From: Burkholderia stabilis
Lineage (GTDB): Bacteria; Pseudomonadota; Gammaproteobacteria; Burkholderiales; Burkholderiaceae
Length of the DNA: 64,000 nucleotides
NCBI RefSeq assembly: GCF_001742165.1
Contig: NZ_CP016444.1
Coordinates: 930,001-994,000, forward strand
Reading direction: 5' to 3'
The position numbers and the translations under genes are program-made. The notes under the pieces were generated by a model. That model saw only the letters and a list, made by a program, of their open reading frames with translations. It did no database searches and was not told the origin of the DNA. Shown piece after piece: positions 35,886 to 47,151 of this stretch (positions within the stretch are counted from its first letter, which is position 1; each line of letters begins with the position of its first letter).

Positions 35886-37229
35886 ATGTCTACCAACGTT
35901 CTTGAGAGATTCTCCTCGGAAGCTCAGGCGAGTTTGTACAGAGCCGATTCGGAACTTCATGGTCTGCTGAGCGAAGAGCTTTCCCGTCAGCACAGTACCT
36001 TGGCGCTTGTGGCATCGTGCAGCATTGCCGACATCAGCGTACTGGCATGCGAAGGAGCCTTCCTGGACAACGTCACCGCGGAGGGCTATCCCGGGGCTCG
36101 CTATCATGCCGGCTGCGAAGTGATTGACAAGATCGAGCGGTTGGCCATTGAGCGCGCGCGTCAGGTATTTGGCGCGCAGTATGCGAACGTGCAGCCGCTT
36201 TCGGCGAGCATCGCCAATCAGATCGTGATTGCGTCGCTTCTTCAGCCGGGCGATACGCTCCTGGGAATGGATCTGGATGCGGGTGGCCATTTGAGCCACG
36301 GGTCGAGGGTTAACGTATCGGGCAAGCATTTCAATTCCATTCCGTACGGGGTGGGAAAGAATGGATACATCGACTACGATGCGGTGCGCGAACTGGCGCT
36401 TCAGCATCGGCCGAAACTCATCATCGCCGGTACCACCGCTTATCCCAGGACGCTCGATTTTTCGCGCTTTCGCGACATCGCCGATGAAGTCGGCGCATTC
36501 CTGCTGGCCGACATCACGCATATTGCCGGCCTGGTGGCCGCCGGCGAGCATCCGTCACCCGTGGACATCGCGCATGTGACCACGATGTGCACCCACAAGC
36601 AGCTCTACGGCCCTCGCGGCGGCCTGATCCTGTGCGGCAAGGATCACGCCGTCACGGTGAACGATTCCGGTATGACGCTGACCGAGAAACTGGATCGAGG
36701 CGTGTTCCCGCTTTATCAAGGGGCGCCCGCGGTCAACAAGATCGCAGCGAAGGCGCGCGCGCTCGGAAGGGCCGCGACACCCGAATTCCGTGATCTGGCG
36801 CACGATATTCGCGAGCTTGCGCGGGCTGCGGCCGAGACGCTGGAGTATCTGGGCGCACGCGTGATGTTCGGCGGAACCGACAACCATATTGTCATCATCG
36901 ACGTTCTGACGACCTTCGGCATAACCGGTATCGTCGCTCAGCGCTCGCTGGAAGAATGCGGCATTATCGTGAATAAAAATCGGATCGTGAACGACACCAA
37001 GCCCGTGACGGTTGCCAGTGGAATCCGCATTGGCACCAATAGTGCGGCCGCGCGCCGCATGACGGCTGAAGCGATGAGCGACATCTGTCACACGATCGTG
37101 AGCGTTCTGCGGCGCGTCGACTCCAGCGGTGATCGGGAATACGTATTGAATTCGAGCGAAAGGCAGGTTGCACGCCAAGAGGTACAGAAGATCTGCGACA
37201 AGTTTCCGCTCCCGGGATACGTGCGCTGA
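35886..37229 (+). CDS. Serine hydroxymethyltransferase-like PLP enzyme of the biosynthetic cluster
   Basis: The 447-residue protein aligns with GlyA over its length: EGYPGARYHAGCE, GDTLLGMDLDAGGHLSHGS, Asp209 and His212 in ADITHIAGLVAAG, PLP Lys238 in CTHKQLYGPRGG, substrate Arg381 in SGIRIGT. Several active-site residues differ from housekeeping SHMT: ASEN is ASCS (43-46), the Tyr of KYAEGYPG is Thr64, and the second Tyr of RYYGG is His74. The Glu of AEGYPG is kept. I infer an aldol, transaldolase or alpha-substituted-serine reaction supplying the NRPS with a Ser-like amino acid. A plain extra SHMT cannot be excluded. Confidence 0.85.
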   Translation: MSTNVLERFSSEAQASLYRADSELHGLLSEELSRQHSTLALVASCSIADISVLACEGAFLDNVTAEGYPGARYHAGCEVIDKIERLAIERARQVFGAQYANVQPLSASIANQIVIASLLQPGDTLLGMDLDAGGHLSHGSRVNVSGKHFNSIPYGVGKNGYIDYDAVRELALQHRPKLIIAGTTAYPRTLDFSRFRDIADEVGAFLLADITHIAGLVAAGEHPSPVDIAHVTTMCTHKQLYGPRGGLILCGKDHAVTVNDSGMTLTEKLDRGVFPLYQGAPAVNKIAAKARALGRAATPEFRDLAHDIRELARAAAETLEYLGARVMFGGTDNHIVIIDVLTTFGITGIVAQRSLEECGIIVNKNRIVNDTKPVTVASGIRIGTNSAAARRMTAEAMSDICHTIVSVLRRVDSSGDREYVLNSSERQVARQEVQKICDKFPLPGYVR

Positions 37230-37382
37230 ATGTGCGATCAGTGCCGTGGCGCCCTTGATGCATAAGAGCCCGGTGCGTCACGGCACGCGTCTGATGGCAG
37301 TCCGTGTCTTTATCAAATAAATCTGGAATGGTGCAGGCCGATCCATTCCTTTCAAACACAGCGTAGGAATACGCGACGAACC

Positions 37383-38798
37383 ATGTCCATGACAAACGCA
37401 GCCGCCGCTCCGTCCTCCCGATCGCTTGATGTGATGGTGTGGCTCGTTGCCATTGGTTTTCTCATGCAGACGCTGGACGCAACCATCGTGAACACGGCGT
37501 TGCCGGCGATGGCGAGCAGTCTCGGCGAGCTGCCGTTGAGAATGCAATCCGTCGTGATTGCCTATTCCCTGACCATGGCGGTGATCGTGCCGGGATCGGG
37601 GTGGCTTGCGGATAAGTTCGGAACACGGCAAGTGTTCTTCGCGGCGATTCTCCTGTTTACGGTGGGTTCGCTGTTATGCGCGAATGCGCATACGCTGACG
37701 GAAGTCGTGATCTGGCGCAGCTTGCAAGGCGCGGGAGGCGCGATGTTGTTGCCGGTTGGGCGGCTCGCGCTATTGCGCGCATTCACCGCGGAGCGCTTTC
37801 TTCCGGCACTGTCTCTCGTTGCCATGACGGGTTTGATCGGGCCGCTCATCGGGCCGCCGATCGGCGGCTGGCTGGTCAAGATTGCATCATGGCACTGGAT
37901 TTTCCTGATCAACGTGCCGGTGGGCATACTGGGCTGCATTGCGACGCTGATATTCATGCCGGACAGCCGTAACCCGAATACCGGGCGTTTTGATGTGAAG
38001 GGCTACCTGCTATTGGCGGTGAGCATGGTGGCGGTTTCGGTGGCGCTCGATGGCCGTTCCGAGTTCGGGATCGAGCGAACGACCATGTTCGGGCTGCTAT
38101 TACTGAGCCTGGCGACCTTTGTTGGCTACGGGCTGTATGCGGCACGTGCGCGGCAGCCGCTTTTTCCGCTCGATCTCTTCAAAATTCGCACCTTCAGTGT
38201 CGGGGTGCTCGGCAATTTGTTCGCCCGAATCGGCAGCGGCGCCATGCCGTATCTGATCCCGTTATTGCTGCAAGTGAGCCTGGGCTATTCGGCGCTCGAA
38301 GCCGGCGTGATGATGCTGCCGGTCGCGGCGGCAGGGATGACCGCGCGGCCGATCGTGACGCGGTTGATCAAGAAATACGGCTACCGACGCGTGCTCGTGA
38401 TCAACACGTTCCTGGTCGGCGCCGTGATTGCGAGCTTCGCGCTGACGAGTGCCGATCAACCAATGTGGCTGCGGCTTGTGCAACTGGCCGTGTTCGGGAC
38501 GGTAAATTCGATCCAGTTTACGGCGATGAATACGCTGACACTCAAGGATCTCGGCCCCACCGGGGCGAGTAGCGGCAATAGCCTGTTCTCGCTCGTCCAG
38601 ATGCTGTCGTTGAGCCTGGGTGTAACCGTCGCCGGTGCGTTGCTAACCCTGTTTACCGGGCGCCTTGCGGATCTGGCGGCGATCGATACGCTGCCCGCCT
38701 TCCATGCAACGTTTCTCTGTGTTGGCGTCGTTACCGCCGCCACCGCGTGGATCTTCGCGCAGCTCAAGCCGGACGGCCATTCAACGAGGAGCAAGTAG
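37383..38798 (+). CDS. DHA2-type MFS exporter (EmrB/MdtD-like)
   Basis: The 471-residue carrier has about 13-14 membrane segments. Its DHA2 hallmarks are FLMQTLDATIVNTALPAMA in segment 1, GWLADKFGTRQVF in the 2-3 loop, and the antiporter motif region LIGPLIGPPIGGWLV in segment 5. In a biosynthetic cluster such a proton-driven drug exporter most likely carries the product out and gives self-protection. It lies in the same plus-strand series as the NRPS and SHMT-like genes. Confidence 0.9.
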   Translation: MSMTNAAAAPSSRSLDVMVWLVAIGFLMQTLDATIVNTALPAMASSLGELPLRMQSVVIAYSLTMAVIVPGSGWLADKFGTRQVFFAAILLFTVGSLLCANAHTLTEVVIWRSLQGAGGAMLLPVGRLALLRAFTAERFLPALSLVAMTGLIGPLIGPPIGGWLVKIASWHWIFLINVPVGILGCIATLIFMPDSRNPNTGRFDVKGYLLLAVSMVAVSVALDGRSEFGIERTTMFGLLLLSLATFVGYGLYAARARQPLFPLDLFKIRTFSVGVLGNLFARIGSGAMPYLIPLLLQVSLGYSALEAGVMMLPVAAAGMTARPIVTRLIKKYGYRRVLVINTFLVGAVIASFALTSADQPMWLRLVQLAVFGTVNSIQFTAMNTLTLKDLGPTGASSGNSLFSLVQMLSLSLGVTVAGALLTLFTGRLADLAAIDTLPAFHATFLCVGVVTAATAWIFAQLKPDGHSTRSK

Positions 38799-38982
38799 AC
38801 CGGCGGCCAGGAGAGACTTGAAGCGCGGCCGGATCCCGCTGACACGGACTGCATTGACGATGGCGACGGGTCATGCCGCTTGGATTTTTTTCAATAGCTT
38901 CAGCGGAGATTCAAGCAGATTCCTCCTCTGGAGGCTGATTTATCCGGTGATGATGAAAATAAAGATCAGGATATTTTAGAAA

Positions 38983-40659
38983 ATGAAATCAGATCAAGCG
39001 CGCGAAGTGGATTTCATCGTGGTTGGGGCCGGTGCGGCCGGGAGCGTCGTCGCGGCACGCCTGACGGAAAACCGCGATATCTCGGTGCTGCTGCTCGAGG
39101 CAGGGTCTGCCGACCGGCTGGGCATTACCCGTATTCCAGCTTCGCTGTTGCATACCGTCGGGAAACCGAAGTATGACTGGTGCTATCGCTCGGAGCCGGA
39201 TCCTACCCGGGACGGCTTTTCGGAGCTGTGGCCGCGTGGGCGGACGTTTGGCGGATCGACCGCGATCAACGGCATGGTGTTCATTCGCGGTACTCCCACG
39301 GACTACGACACCTGGGCTGGCCTCGGCAATGCGGGCTGGGACTGGCAGTCCGTATTGCCGTTGTTTCAACGCATGGAAACGGCGGATGAAGGTACCGGCA
39401 GGTTGCGTGGTCATCAGGGGCCGTTGCGTGTCAGTGCACTTCGGTGGCGCCATCCGCTGTCCCGGAAATTCATTGATTCGGCCGTGGCGACGGGGATCGC
39501 CTACAGCGACGATCTGAACGGCAGCGAGCACGAGGGCGTGGGCTGGAGCGATGGTTCAATCAACCGCGGCCGGCGCCATACTGCCTATGACGCTTATATC
39601 GCGCCTAATCTGGAACGACCCAATTTGACGGTGTGGGGCGAGGTGCTGGTGGAGCGCGTCGTGATCGAGAATGGGCGCGCGACGGGCGTGGTGGTTCAGC
39701 GGAGCAGGCAGAAAGACCAGCGCACGACGTTACGTGCGCGTCGTGGCGTGATTCTGTGCGCTGGCGCGATCAATTCGCCGCAGTTGCTGATGCTATCGGG
39801 GATTGGGCCGGCAGAGGAACTGGCCCGGGCCGGTGTGCGGACCCTGGTCGATAGCCCCGAAGTCGGCCGCAACCTGATGGAGCATCCGGGCCTGTATGTG
39901 CAGGCGGAAATGAATGTTCCCACCATCAACCGCTACGCGACGCGGTGGCAGATTCCGGTGCAGGTGTCGCGGTGGCTTCTGTTCAAATCAGGTCCTTTGA
40001 GCGCATCGGCCGCCCAGGTTCTGGCATTCTGCCGTTCGCATCCGGGCGTGACCGAGGCGGACCTGCAAATCTTGTTTTTTGCATATGGCAGCAAGATACA
40101 GGGCACACGCCGTGTCATCCCACGGCGCAATCTGGTCACGCTGCTCGTCAATATCAATCACCCGGCAAGCCGTGGGTATCTGTCGCTACGCAGCGCGGAT
40201 CCCGCCGCGCCGCTCGCCATCCATCCGCAACTGCTGTCCGACCCCAGGGATCTTGAAGCGCTGCTGCGAGGTTTGGCCATGCTGCGCCGTATCGCTTCGA
40301 CGCCTCCGTTCAGCAACGATCTGGTGTCGTTTCCCGATTTGCCGCCGGTCGATGCGGGGCGCGACGCTGAAATCGCCTATGTGCGAGGCGCCACGCGACC
40401 GTTTTATCACCCGGCCGGGACGTGCCGGATGGGGAGCGACGCCACCTCGGTCGTCACGCCCGATCTGCGCGTGCGCGGCGTCGATGGTCTTTGGGTTGCC
40501 GACGCGTCCGTTTTTCCACGCATGGTGGCGGGCAATATCAATGCAACGACGCTGATGGTTGGCGAGAAGGCATCGGATCTGATTCGGGCGTATCTGTCGA
40601 CGCGCCCTGAGCCTGACGCCAGTCATGCCGCGCACCCTGGTTCCGCAGTCCCGGCGTGA
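38983..40659 (+). CDS. GMC-family FAD-dependent oxidoreductase (choline-dehydrogenase-like)
   Basis: The 558-residue protein starts EVDFIVVGAGAAGSVVAARL (FAD-binding GxGxxG). It contains GRTFGGSTAINGMVFIRG (GMC signature 1), GAINSPQLLMLSGIGP (signature 2), and the catalytic His and Asn regions YHPAGTCRMG and VAGNINATTLMVG. GMC enzymes oxidise primary or secondary alcohols to aldehydes, ketones or acids. In this cluster it may prepare an aldehyde for the PLP enzyme or oxidise the product alcohol; both are inference. Confidence 0.9.
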   Translation: MKSDQAREVDFIVVGAGAAGSVVAARLTENRDISVLLLEAGSADRLGITRIPASLLHTVGKPKYDWCYRSEPDPTRDGFSELWPRGRTFGGSTAINGMVFIRGTPTDYDTWAGLGNAGWDWQSVLPLFQRMETADEGTGRLRGHQGPLRVSALRWRHPLSRKFIDSAVATGIAYSDDLNGSEHEGVGWSDGSINRGRRHTAYDAYIAPNLERPNLTVWGEVLVERVVIENGRATGVVVQRSRQKDQRTTLRARRGVILCAGAINSPQLLMLSGIGPAEELARAGVRTLVDSPEVGRNLMEHPGLYVQAEMNVPTINRYATRWQIPVQVSRWLLFKSGPLSASAAQVLAFCRSHPGVTEADLQILFFAYGSKIQGTRRVIPRRNLVTLLVNINHPASRGYLSLRSADPAAPLAIHPQLLSDPRDLEALLRGLAMLRRIASTPPFSNDLVSFPDLPPVDAGRDAEIAYVRGATRPFYHPAGTCRMGSDATSVVTPDLRVRGVDGLWVADASVFPRMVAGNINATTLMVGEKASDLIRAYLSTRPEPDASHAAHPGSAVPA

Positions 40660-40772
40660 CCCGGGCCGAAGCTGATCGGCGTATTCGCTATTCCACACGC
40701 GGTGAAGCCGCATCGTGGAAGGTTTTTAAAACCACACTCAATGCCGGAAGCCGGCGAGAAAGGTGAGCAAAA

Positions 40773-43631
<2,859 letters not shown>

Positions 43632-43646
43632 GCCGCATCGATGTTT

Positions 43647-43688
43647 GATCGGGGGTGCCGAGTGTGCTTGGCACCCCCGATCTTGTTT
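43647..43688 (+). terminator. Strong rho-independent terminator ending the biosynthetic operon
   Basis: A perfect 13-bp stem, GATCGGGGGTGCC and GGCACCCCCGATC, encloses a 10-base loop and is followed by TTGTTT. It begins 15 bases after the stop of the SucA-like gene and faces the convergent monooxygenase gene. Confidence 0.85.
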
Positions 43689-43712
43689 GGCACGTCGGCT
43701 TATCGCTCAGTA

Positions 43713-44021
43713 TTACCCTTGCACGCCAATACCGGGTCCGAGAGACAGCACCGTTGCCCGCTCCGCCCTGAATGCCGGGCTGTTTGCGATCGCGGCAAGG
43801 ATGTGAGGGGTTTTGTTGTGGGCGGCAAACGCTTCTTTCGAGGCCCACCGTTCAATGAAGACAAACCGGTCTTCGTCTCCGTCGACTGGATGAAGATCGT
43901 ATTCGATGCAGCCCTCTTCCGCGCGCACGAGCGGAGCCAGTTCCTCGAACGCGGAAATCTGGTCCGATGCCCGGCCAGGCTGGGTCTTGACGAGAATCAG
44001 GATTTTTACCTCTTGAGTCAT
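43713..44021 (-). CDS. Antibiotic biosynthesis monooxygenase (ABM/YgiN-like) domain protein
   Basis: The 102-residue protein starts at 44021 after CTGGAGAAAC. It shows the ABM fold pattern: KILILVKTQPGRASDQISAF, EEGCIEYDLHPVDGDEDRFV and ERWASKEAFAAHNKTPH. Such small dimeric proteins are cofactor-free monooxygenases or quinol oxygenases, or have redox-protective roles. It is third in a minus-strand operon with the LuxR regulator and amidase, convergent with the NRPS operon. A tailoring role is possible but unproved. Confidence 0.85.
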   Translation of the reverse strand: MTQEVKILILVKTQPGRASDQISAFEELAPLVRAEEGCIEYDLHPVDGDEDRFVFIERWASKEAFAAHNKTPHILAAIANSPAFRAERATVLSLGPGIGVQG

Positions 44022-44161
44022 GAGTTTCTCCAGTTGGATTTCGTTGTATCAAGCGCGCGGATCCGCTGAAACCTGTCGCACGAAGATGATCCGAGCCATG
44101 ATTGCGGGATGGCGGGTTTGGCATGTGGGACGTTCATCCCGGTTCCTGCAAAACACGCCTG

Positions 44162-45682
44162 TTAGCGGTATGCGACTGAATCATCGGGTGGATCCGTCAC
44201 GATTGATTTCAATGCAGCGTGGCTTGCCATCAGCCTGGCGATATCCGGGGCGGGGCGCTTCAACGATTCGTCACGGGCGAACACCTCTTCAAGGGCTTGA
44301 GCGATATCCAGCACGCGGCGGTCCGAGCGTTGCGGTCCAATGAACTGCAGCCCGAACGGCATATCGGCGTGATCGGTGCCAGCCGGTAGCGACAGCGAAG
44401 GATTCGTCACCAGACTGACTACGTAGGTCACGCCGAGCCATCGATAGTAATTCTCGAGCGGGCGCCCATCTATTTCAGTGAGAGAGGCTTGTTGCCAGGG
44501 GAACGGCGAAACCGAGCAGGTCGGTGAGACGATGACGTCATAGTCATCGAAGATCGGCTGGAAGCGTCGGAATATCCGCGTCTGCTCAGCGTGGGCCCAT
44601 ACGACATCGCTGATCGACATTGCCAGGCCCATCTCGTAGTTGGCGCGCGTATTCTGTCCCAACAGATCGGGATCGCGCTCGTAGATGTCTTTGAGGCCTG
44701 CAATGAAGTTCTGGGCGCGGATCACGTCAAAACAGCGATCGACTTCACCCAGTTCGAAATTGACCGGCTCGCAGACGCCGACATGATGCGACAGCGCCGC
44801 TATTTTGGCGCGAAAGGTTTGCCGGGTGTCGTTCGACACGTCACACGCGCCGAAGTCTTCCGTATAGCCGACACGTAACGTGCTCGGGTCAATGCCTTGC
44901 GCATCGAGTATGGATCGGGAGTCGCACTCGATGCCGAGTGGTTCGCCGCGATGCAGCCCAACCATTGCGGCCAGTTGCAGACGGGTATCAGCCACGGTGC
45001 GTCCCATCGGTCCTGCAACGGTCAACGGTGACCAGCCGAGTAAGCGGGTATCGCTGGGTACAAGGCCTGGGGAAGGGCGAAATCCCACCACACCGCAAAG
45101 CGCAGCGGGAATGCGCAGGGATCCCCCCGTATCGGACCCGGTGCACACGGGGAGCATATCCGTTGCCAGAGCGACCGCGGACCCACCCGACGAACCGCCA
45201 GCGTTCAATTCGGCGGCAAAAGGATTTCCGGTGGCCCCCCACACTGCGTTGCGCGTATTGGCACCGGCGCCCATTTCCGGCGTATTGGTTTTCGCAGTCA
45301 GAATGGCACCGGCCGCCCGGAGGCGCGCAACCAGCGCATTGTCATGCGAGGGCACGTTGTTACGGAAATGCGGTGAGCCGTAGGTGGTCAACATGCCAGC
45401 CGTTTCTTCGAGGTCCTTTACTCCGAGTGGCAGTCCGTGCAGCAAACCCAATGTCTCTCCGCGCATGACAGCCTGCTCCGCCGCCCGCGCTTCACTTCGC
45501 GCCAGATCGAAACGCGTTGCAGCGAGCGCGTTGACATGTGGATTGACGCGTTCCATTTGCGCGATGCATGCATCAAGTAATTCGACGGGAGATATTTGAC
45601 GACCAGCAATCAGGCGACGTGCGTCCACGGCTGAAAGACTGTTCAGTGAGTGTAAGTTCATAACCGCCTTGCTCCTCGGCAC
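44162..45682 (-). CDS. Amidase-signature family amidase
   Basis: The 506-residue protein carries the Ser-cisSer-Lys triad regions: Lys in AILTAKTNTPEMG, the first Ser in NAGGSSGGSAVALAT and the nucleophile Ser in CTGSDTGGSLRIPAALCG. It is a free-standing member of the GatA/amidase family, not part of a GatCAB operon. It may hydrolyse an amide in the product, a precursor or a protecting group. It follows the LuxR-type gene by 75 bases and probably shares its transcript. Confidence 0.88.
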   Translation of the reverse strand: MPRSKAVMNLHSLNSLSAVDARRLIAGRQISPVELLDACIAQMERVNPHVNALAATRFDLARSEARAAEQAVMRGETLGLLHGLPLGVKDLEETAGMLTTYGSPHFRNNVPSHDNALVARLRAAGAILTAKTNTPEMGAGANTRNAVWGATGNPFAAELNAGGSSGGSAVALATDMLPVCTGSDTGGSLRIPAALCGVVGFRPSPGLVPSDTRLLGWSPLTVAGPMGRTVADTRLQLAAMVGLHRGEPLGIECDSRSILDAQGIDPSTLRVGYTEDFGACDVSNDTRQTFRAKIAALSHHVGVCEPVNFELGEVDRCFDVIRAQNFIAGLKDIYERDPDLLGQNTRANYEMGLAMSISDVVWAHAEQTRIFRRFQPIFDDYDVIVSPTCSVSPFPWQQASLTEIDGRPLENYYRWLGVTYVVSLVTNPSLSLPAGTDHADMPFGLQFIGPQRSDRRVLDIAQALEEVFARDESLKRPAPDIARLMASHAALKSIVTDPPDDSVAYR

Positions 45683-45757
45683 TTATCGCGAATCATGGCC
45701 GGTGATTTCGTCCGCGATGATGGATAAAATGTTGCAATGACGTCAAATGGAAGGCAT

Positions 45758-46486
45758 TCAATCTACTACGCCGAGTTGCCTCGCGCAAACAATGGCCTGG
45801 ATTTTAGTTGCTACTCCCAGTTTCTTTTTTGCATTCTGCAAATGGAATTGAACTGTTGCATACGTGATGCCGAGGTGGAGCGAAAGATCGGAGGCGGTCT
45901 TTCCTGCCGCGCTCAATTTCAAAACCTCGATTTCACGAGGGGAAAGATGTTTGAGATCATTTCTTGTCTGTCGTTTGTCGATCAGATCCTGTAGTCTGGA
46001 AGTTGCGAATTGAGAAAGAATCGTTAAATAGGGCTGAAGCAGATCCGCTTCGTGTTGTGAAATCGGCGGTGTGCTTCGGGCCAATGAAAGCAGCGTTGCC
46101 AGCCCACCTCTGGACCAGCCGGATTGAGCAATCCCCGTTTGCAAACCGAAATCCGTCATGCCGGGGCAGAGGCTTTGCGCCTCCGGGGTGAGCGAATCTC
46201 CCCATACGAGTGCGCGGCATGCTCGGGCGCTCGCTCGCGTCTTCGAGTCGATCGATAAATACCGAGCTGCCATATATCGTTCAAGAGACGCCTTGGGATC
46301 ATCAAAAAGAATATCCGCCATGTCGTCTTGAGAAAAATCCCTGGCCCGATTCGCGCAAAACGACGTATGGCTAAATCCCAGTTTCATGCCGAATCTCGAG
46401 ATCTGGGATAGAAGTGAATTTTCATCTGTAATATGAGCGAGGTCCCGCGAAAGATCATACCACCACGACATTAGGTCGAGTATCAT
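45758..46486 (-). CDS. LuxR-type quorum-sensing regulator without a nearby luxI
   Basis: The 242-residue protein has an N-terminal autoinducer-binding domain and a C-terminal LuxR helix-turn-helix (LSPREIEVLKLSAAGKTASD, then TVQFHLQNAKKKLGV, about 178-235). Against the canonical ligand-pocket residues I find Tyr71, Asp80 and Trp95 (LVWGD). The usual Trp four places before the Tyr is Ser67, and the Pro after the Asp is Ser81. It may bind an acyl-homoserine lactone of different shape, or another ligand. No synthase gene is in the window. It probably controls the amidase operon and the convergent NRPS cluster. Confidence 0.85.
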   Translation of the reverse strand: MILDLMSWWYDLSRDLAHITDENSLLSQISRFGMKLGFSHTSFCANRARDFSQDDMADILFDDPKASLERYMAARYLSIDSKTRASARACRALVWGDSLTPEAQSLCPGMTDFGLQTGIAQSGWSRGGLATLLSLARSTPPISQHEADLLQPYLTILSQFATSRLQDLIDKRQTRNDLKHLSPREIEVLKLSAAGKTASDLSLHLGITYATVQFHLQNAKKKLGVATKIQAIVCARQLGVVD

Positions 46487-46804
46487 TTTAATCTCGGTGA
46501 CTTTTCTGTGACATGCGAATTTTGATGTAATTCGATCGGGAAGGGACGTGAATGATTTTTCCGGGCTGCCGCGCTCATTGTCGGTTATGGGGCTGTTTTA
46601 TAGATTCCGTCACATGGATGACATGCGTGGAAGCGGTATCGGGTCGATTTTCGTGATGCGAAATTGCGATGGCGCGTAACGGCATGGGGTATTTGAATTG
46701 TGCGGTCTGGCTCGGCGTGACTCATCTGATGGCTTGACCGATTCAACTGCTCTAAAATGCGTTGATGGCACCGACGACTGCGCAGGCCGATGTTGATGCG
46801 CGAG
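46487..46804. other. Intergenic region upstream of the LuxR-type gene
   Basis: About 320 bases lie between the LuxR start and the DUF3563 gene. The sequence is relatively AT-rich and should hold the LuxR promoter. I found no convincing lux box, RNA gene or repeat. It probably marks the right boundary of the biosynthetic cluster. Confidence 0.4.
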
Positions 46805-46948
46805 TCAGGTTTCGCCATCGAGGTCTACGCACCGTATTCGCCTTTCCAGATCTGCATGATCGACCGATGCGGCGAGATAAGCGTCACGGCGGGCATGCGC
46901 GGCAGCTTCCAGTAGGTGCGCGATCTTCCTGATGAGATATCGAAGCAT
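46805..46948 (-). CDS. DUF3563-family small protein
   Basis: A 47-residue protein starts at the ATG at 46948, after GGGGGAAAAGTC. The sequence MLRYLIRKIAHLLEAAAHAR, then RDAYLAASVDHADLERRIR, matches the short DUF3563 family common in Burkholderia and relatives. It is all-helical, with a basic amphipathic start. Its function is unknown. Longer upstream reading in the same frame is not supported. Confidence 0.75.
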   Translation of the reverse strand: MLRYLIRKIAHLLEAAAHARRDAYLAASVDHADLERRIRCVDLDGET

Positions 46949-47151
46949 GACTTTTCCCCCGTAGTTGCAGGGATGGCCCGGCTGAAATTCCTTCCGAGCC
47001 GACATATCCCTTCGAAGTAGCGGAGTGCGATTTCGATGTCCCGAGCACACCTGCCGATTGAGTGTCTATGCTGGCATCTCGCTCTTCCGCGATCCATACA
47101 CAGCAGGGGTGAATCTTTCACATAGCAGATGAGCTCCCCAGGAGTAAGCGC

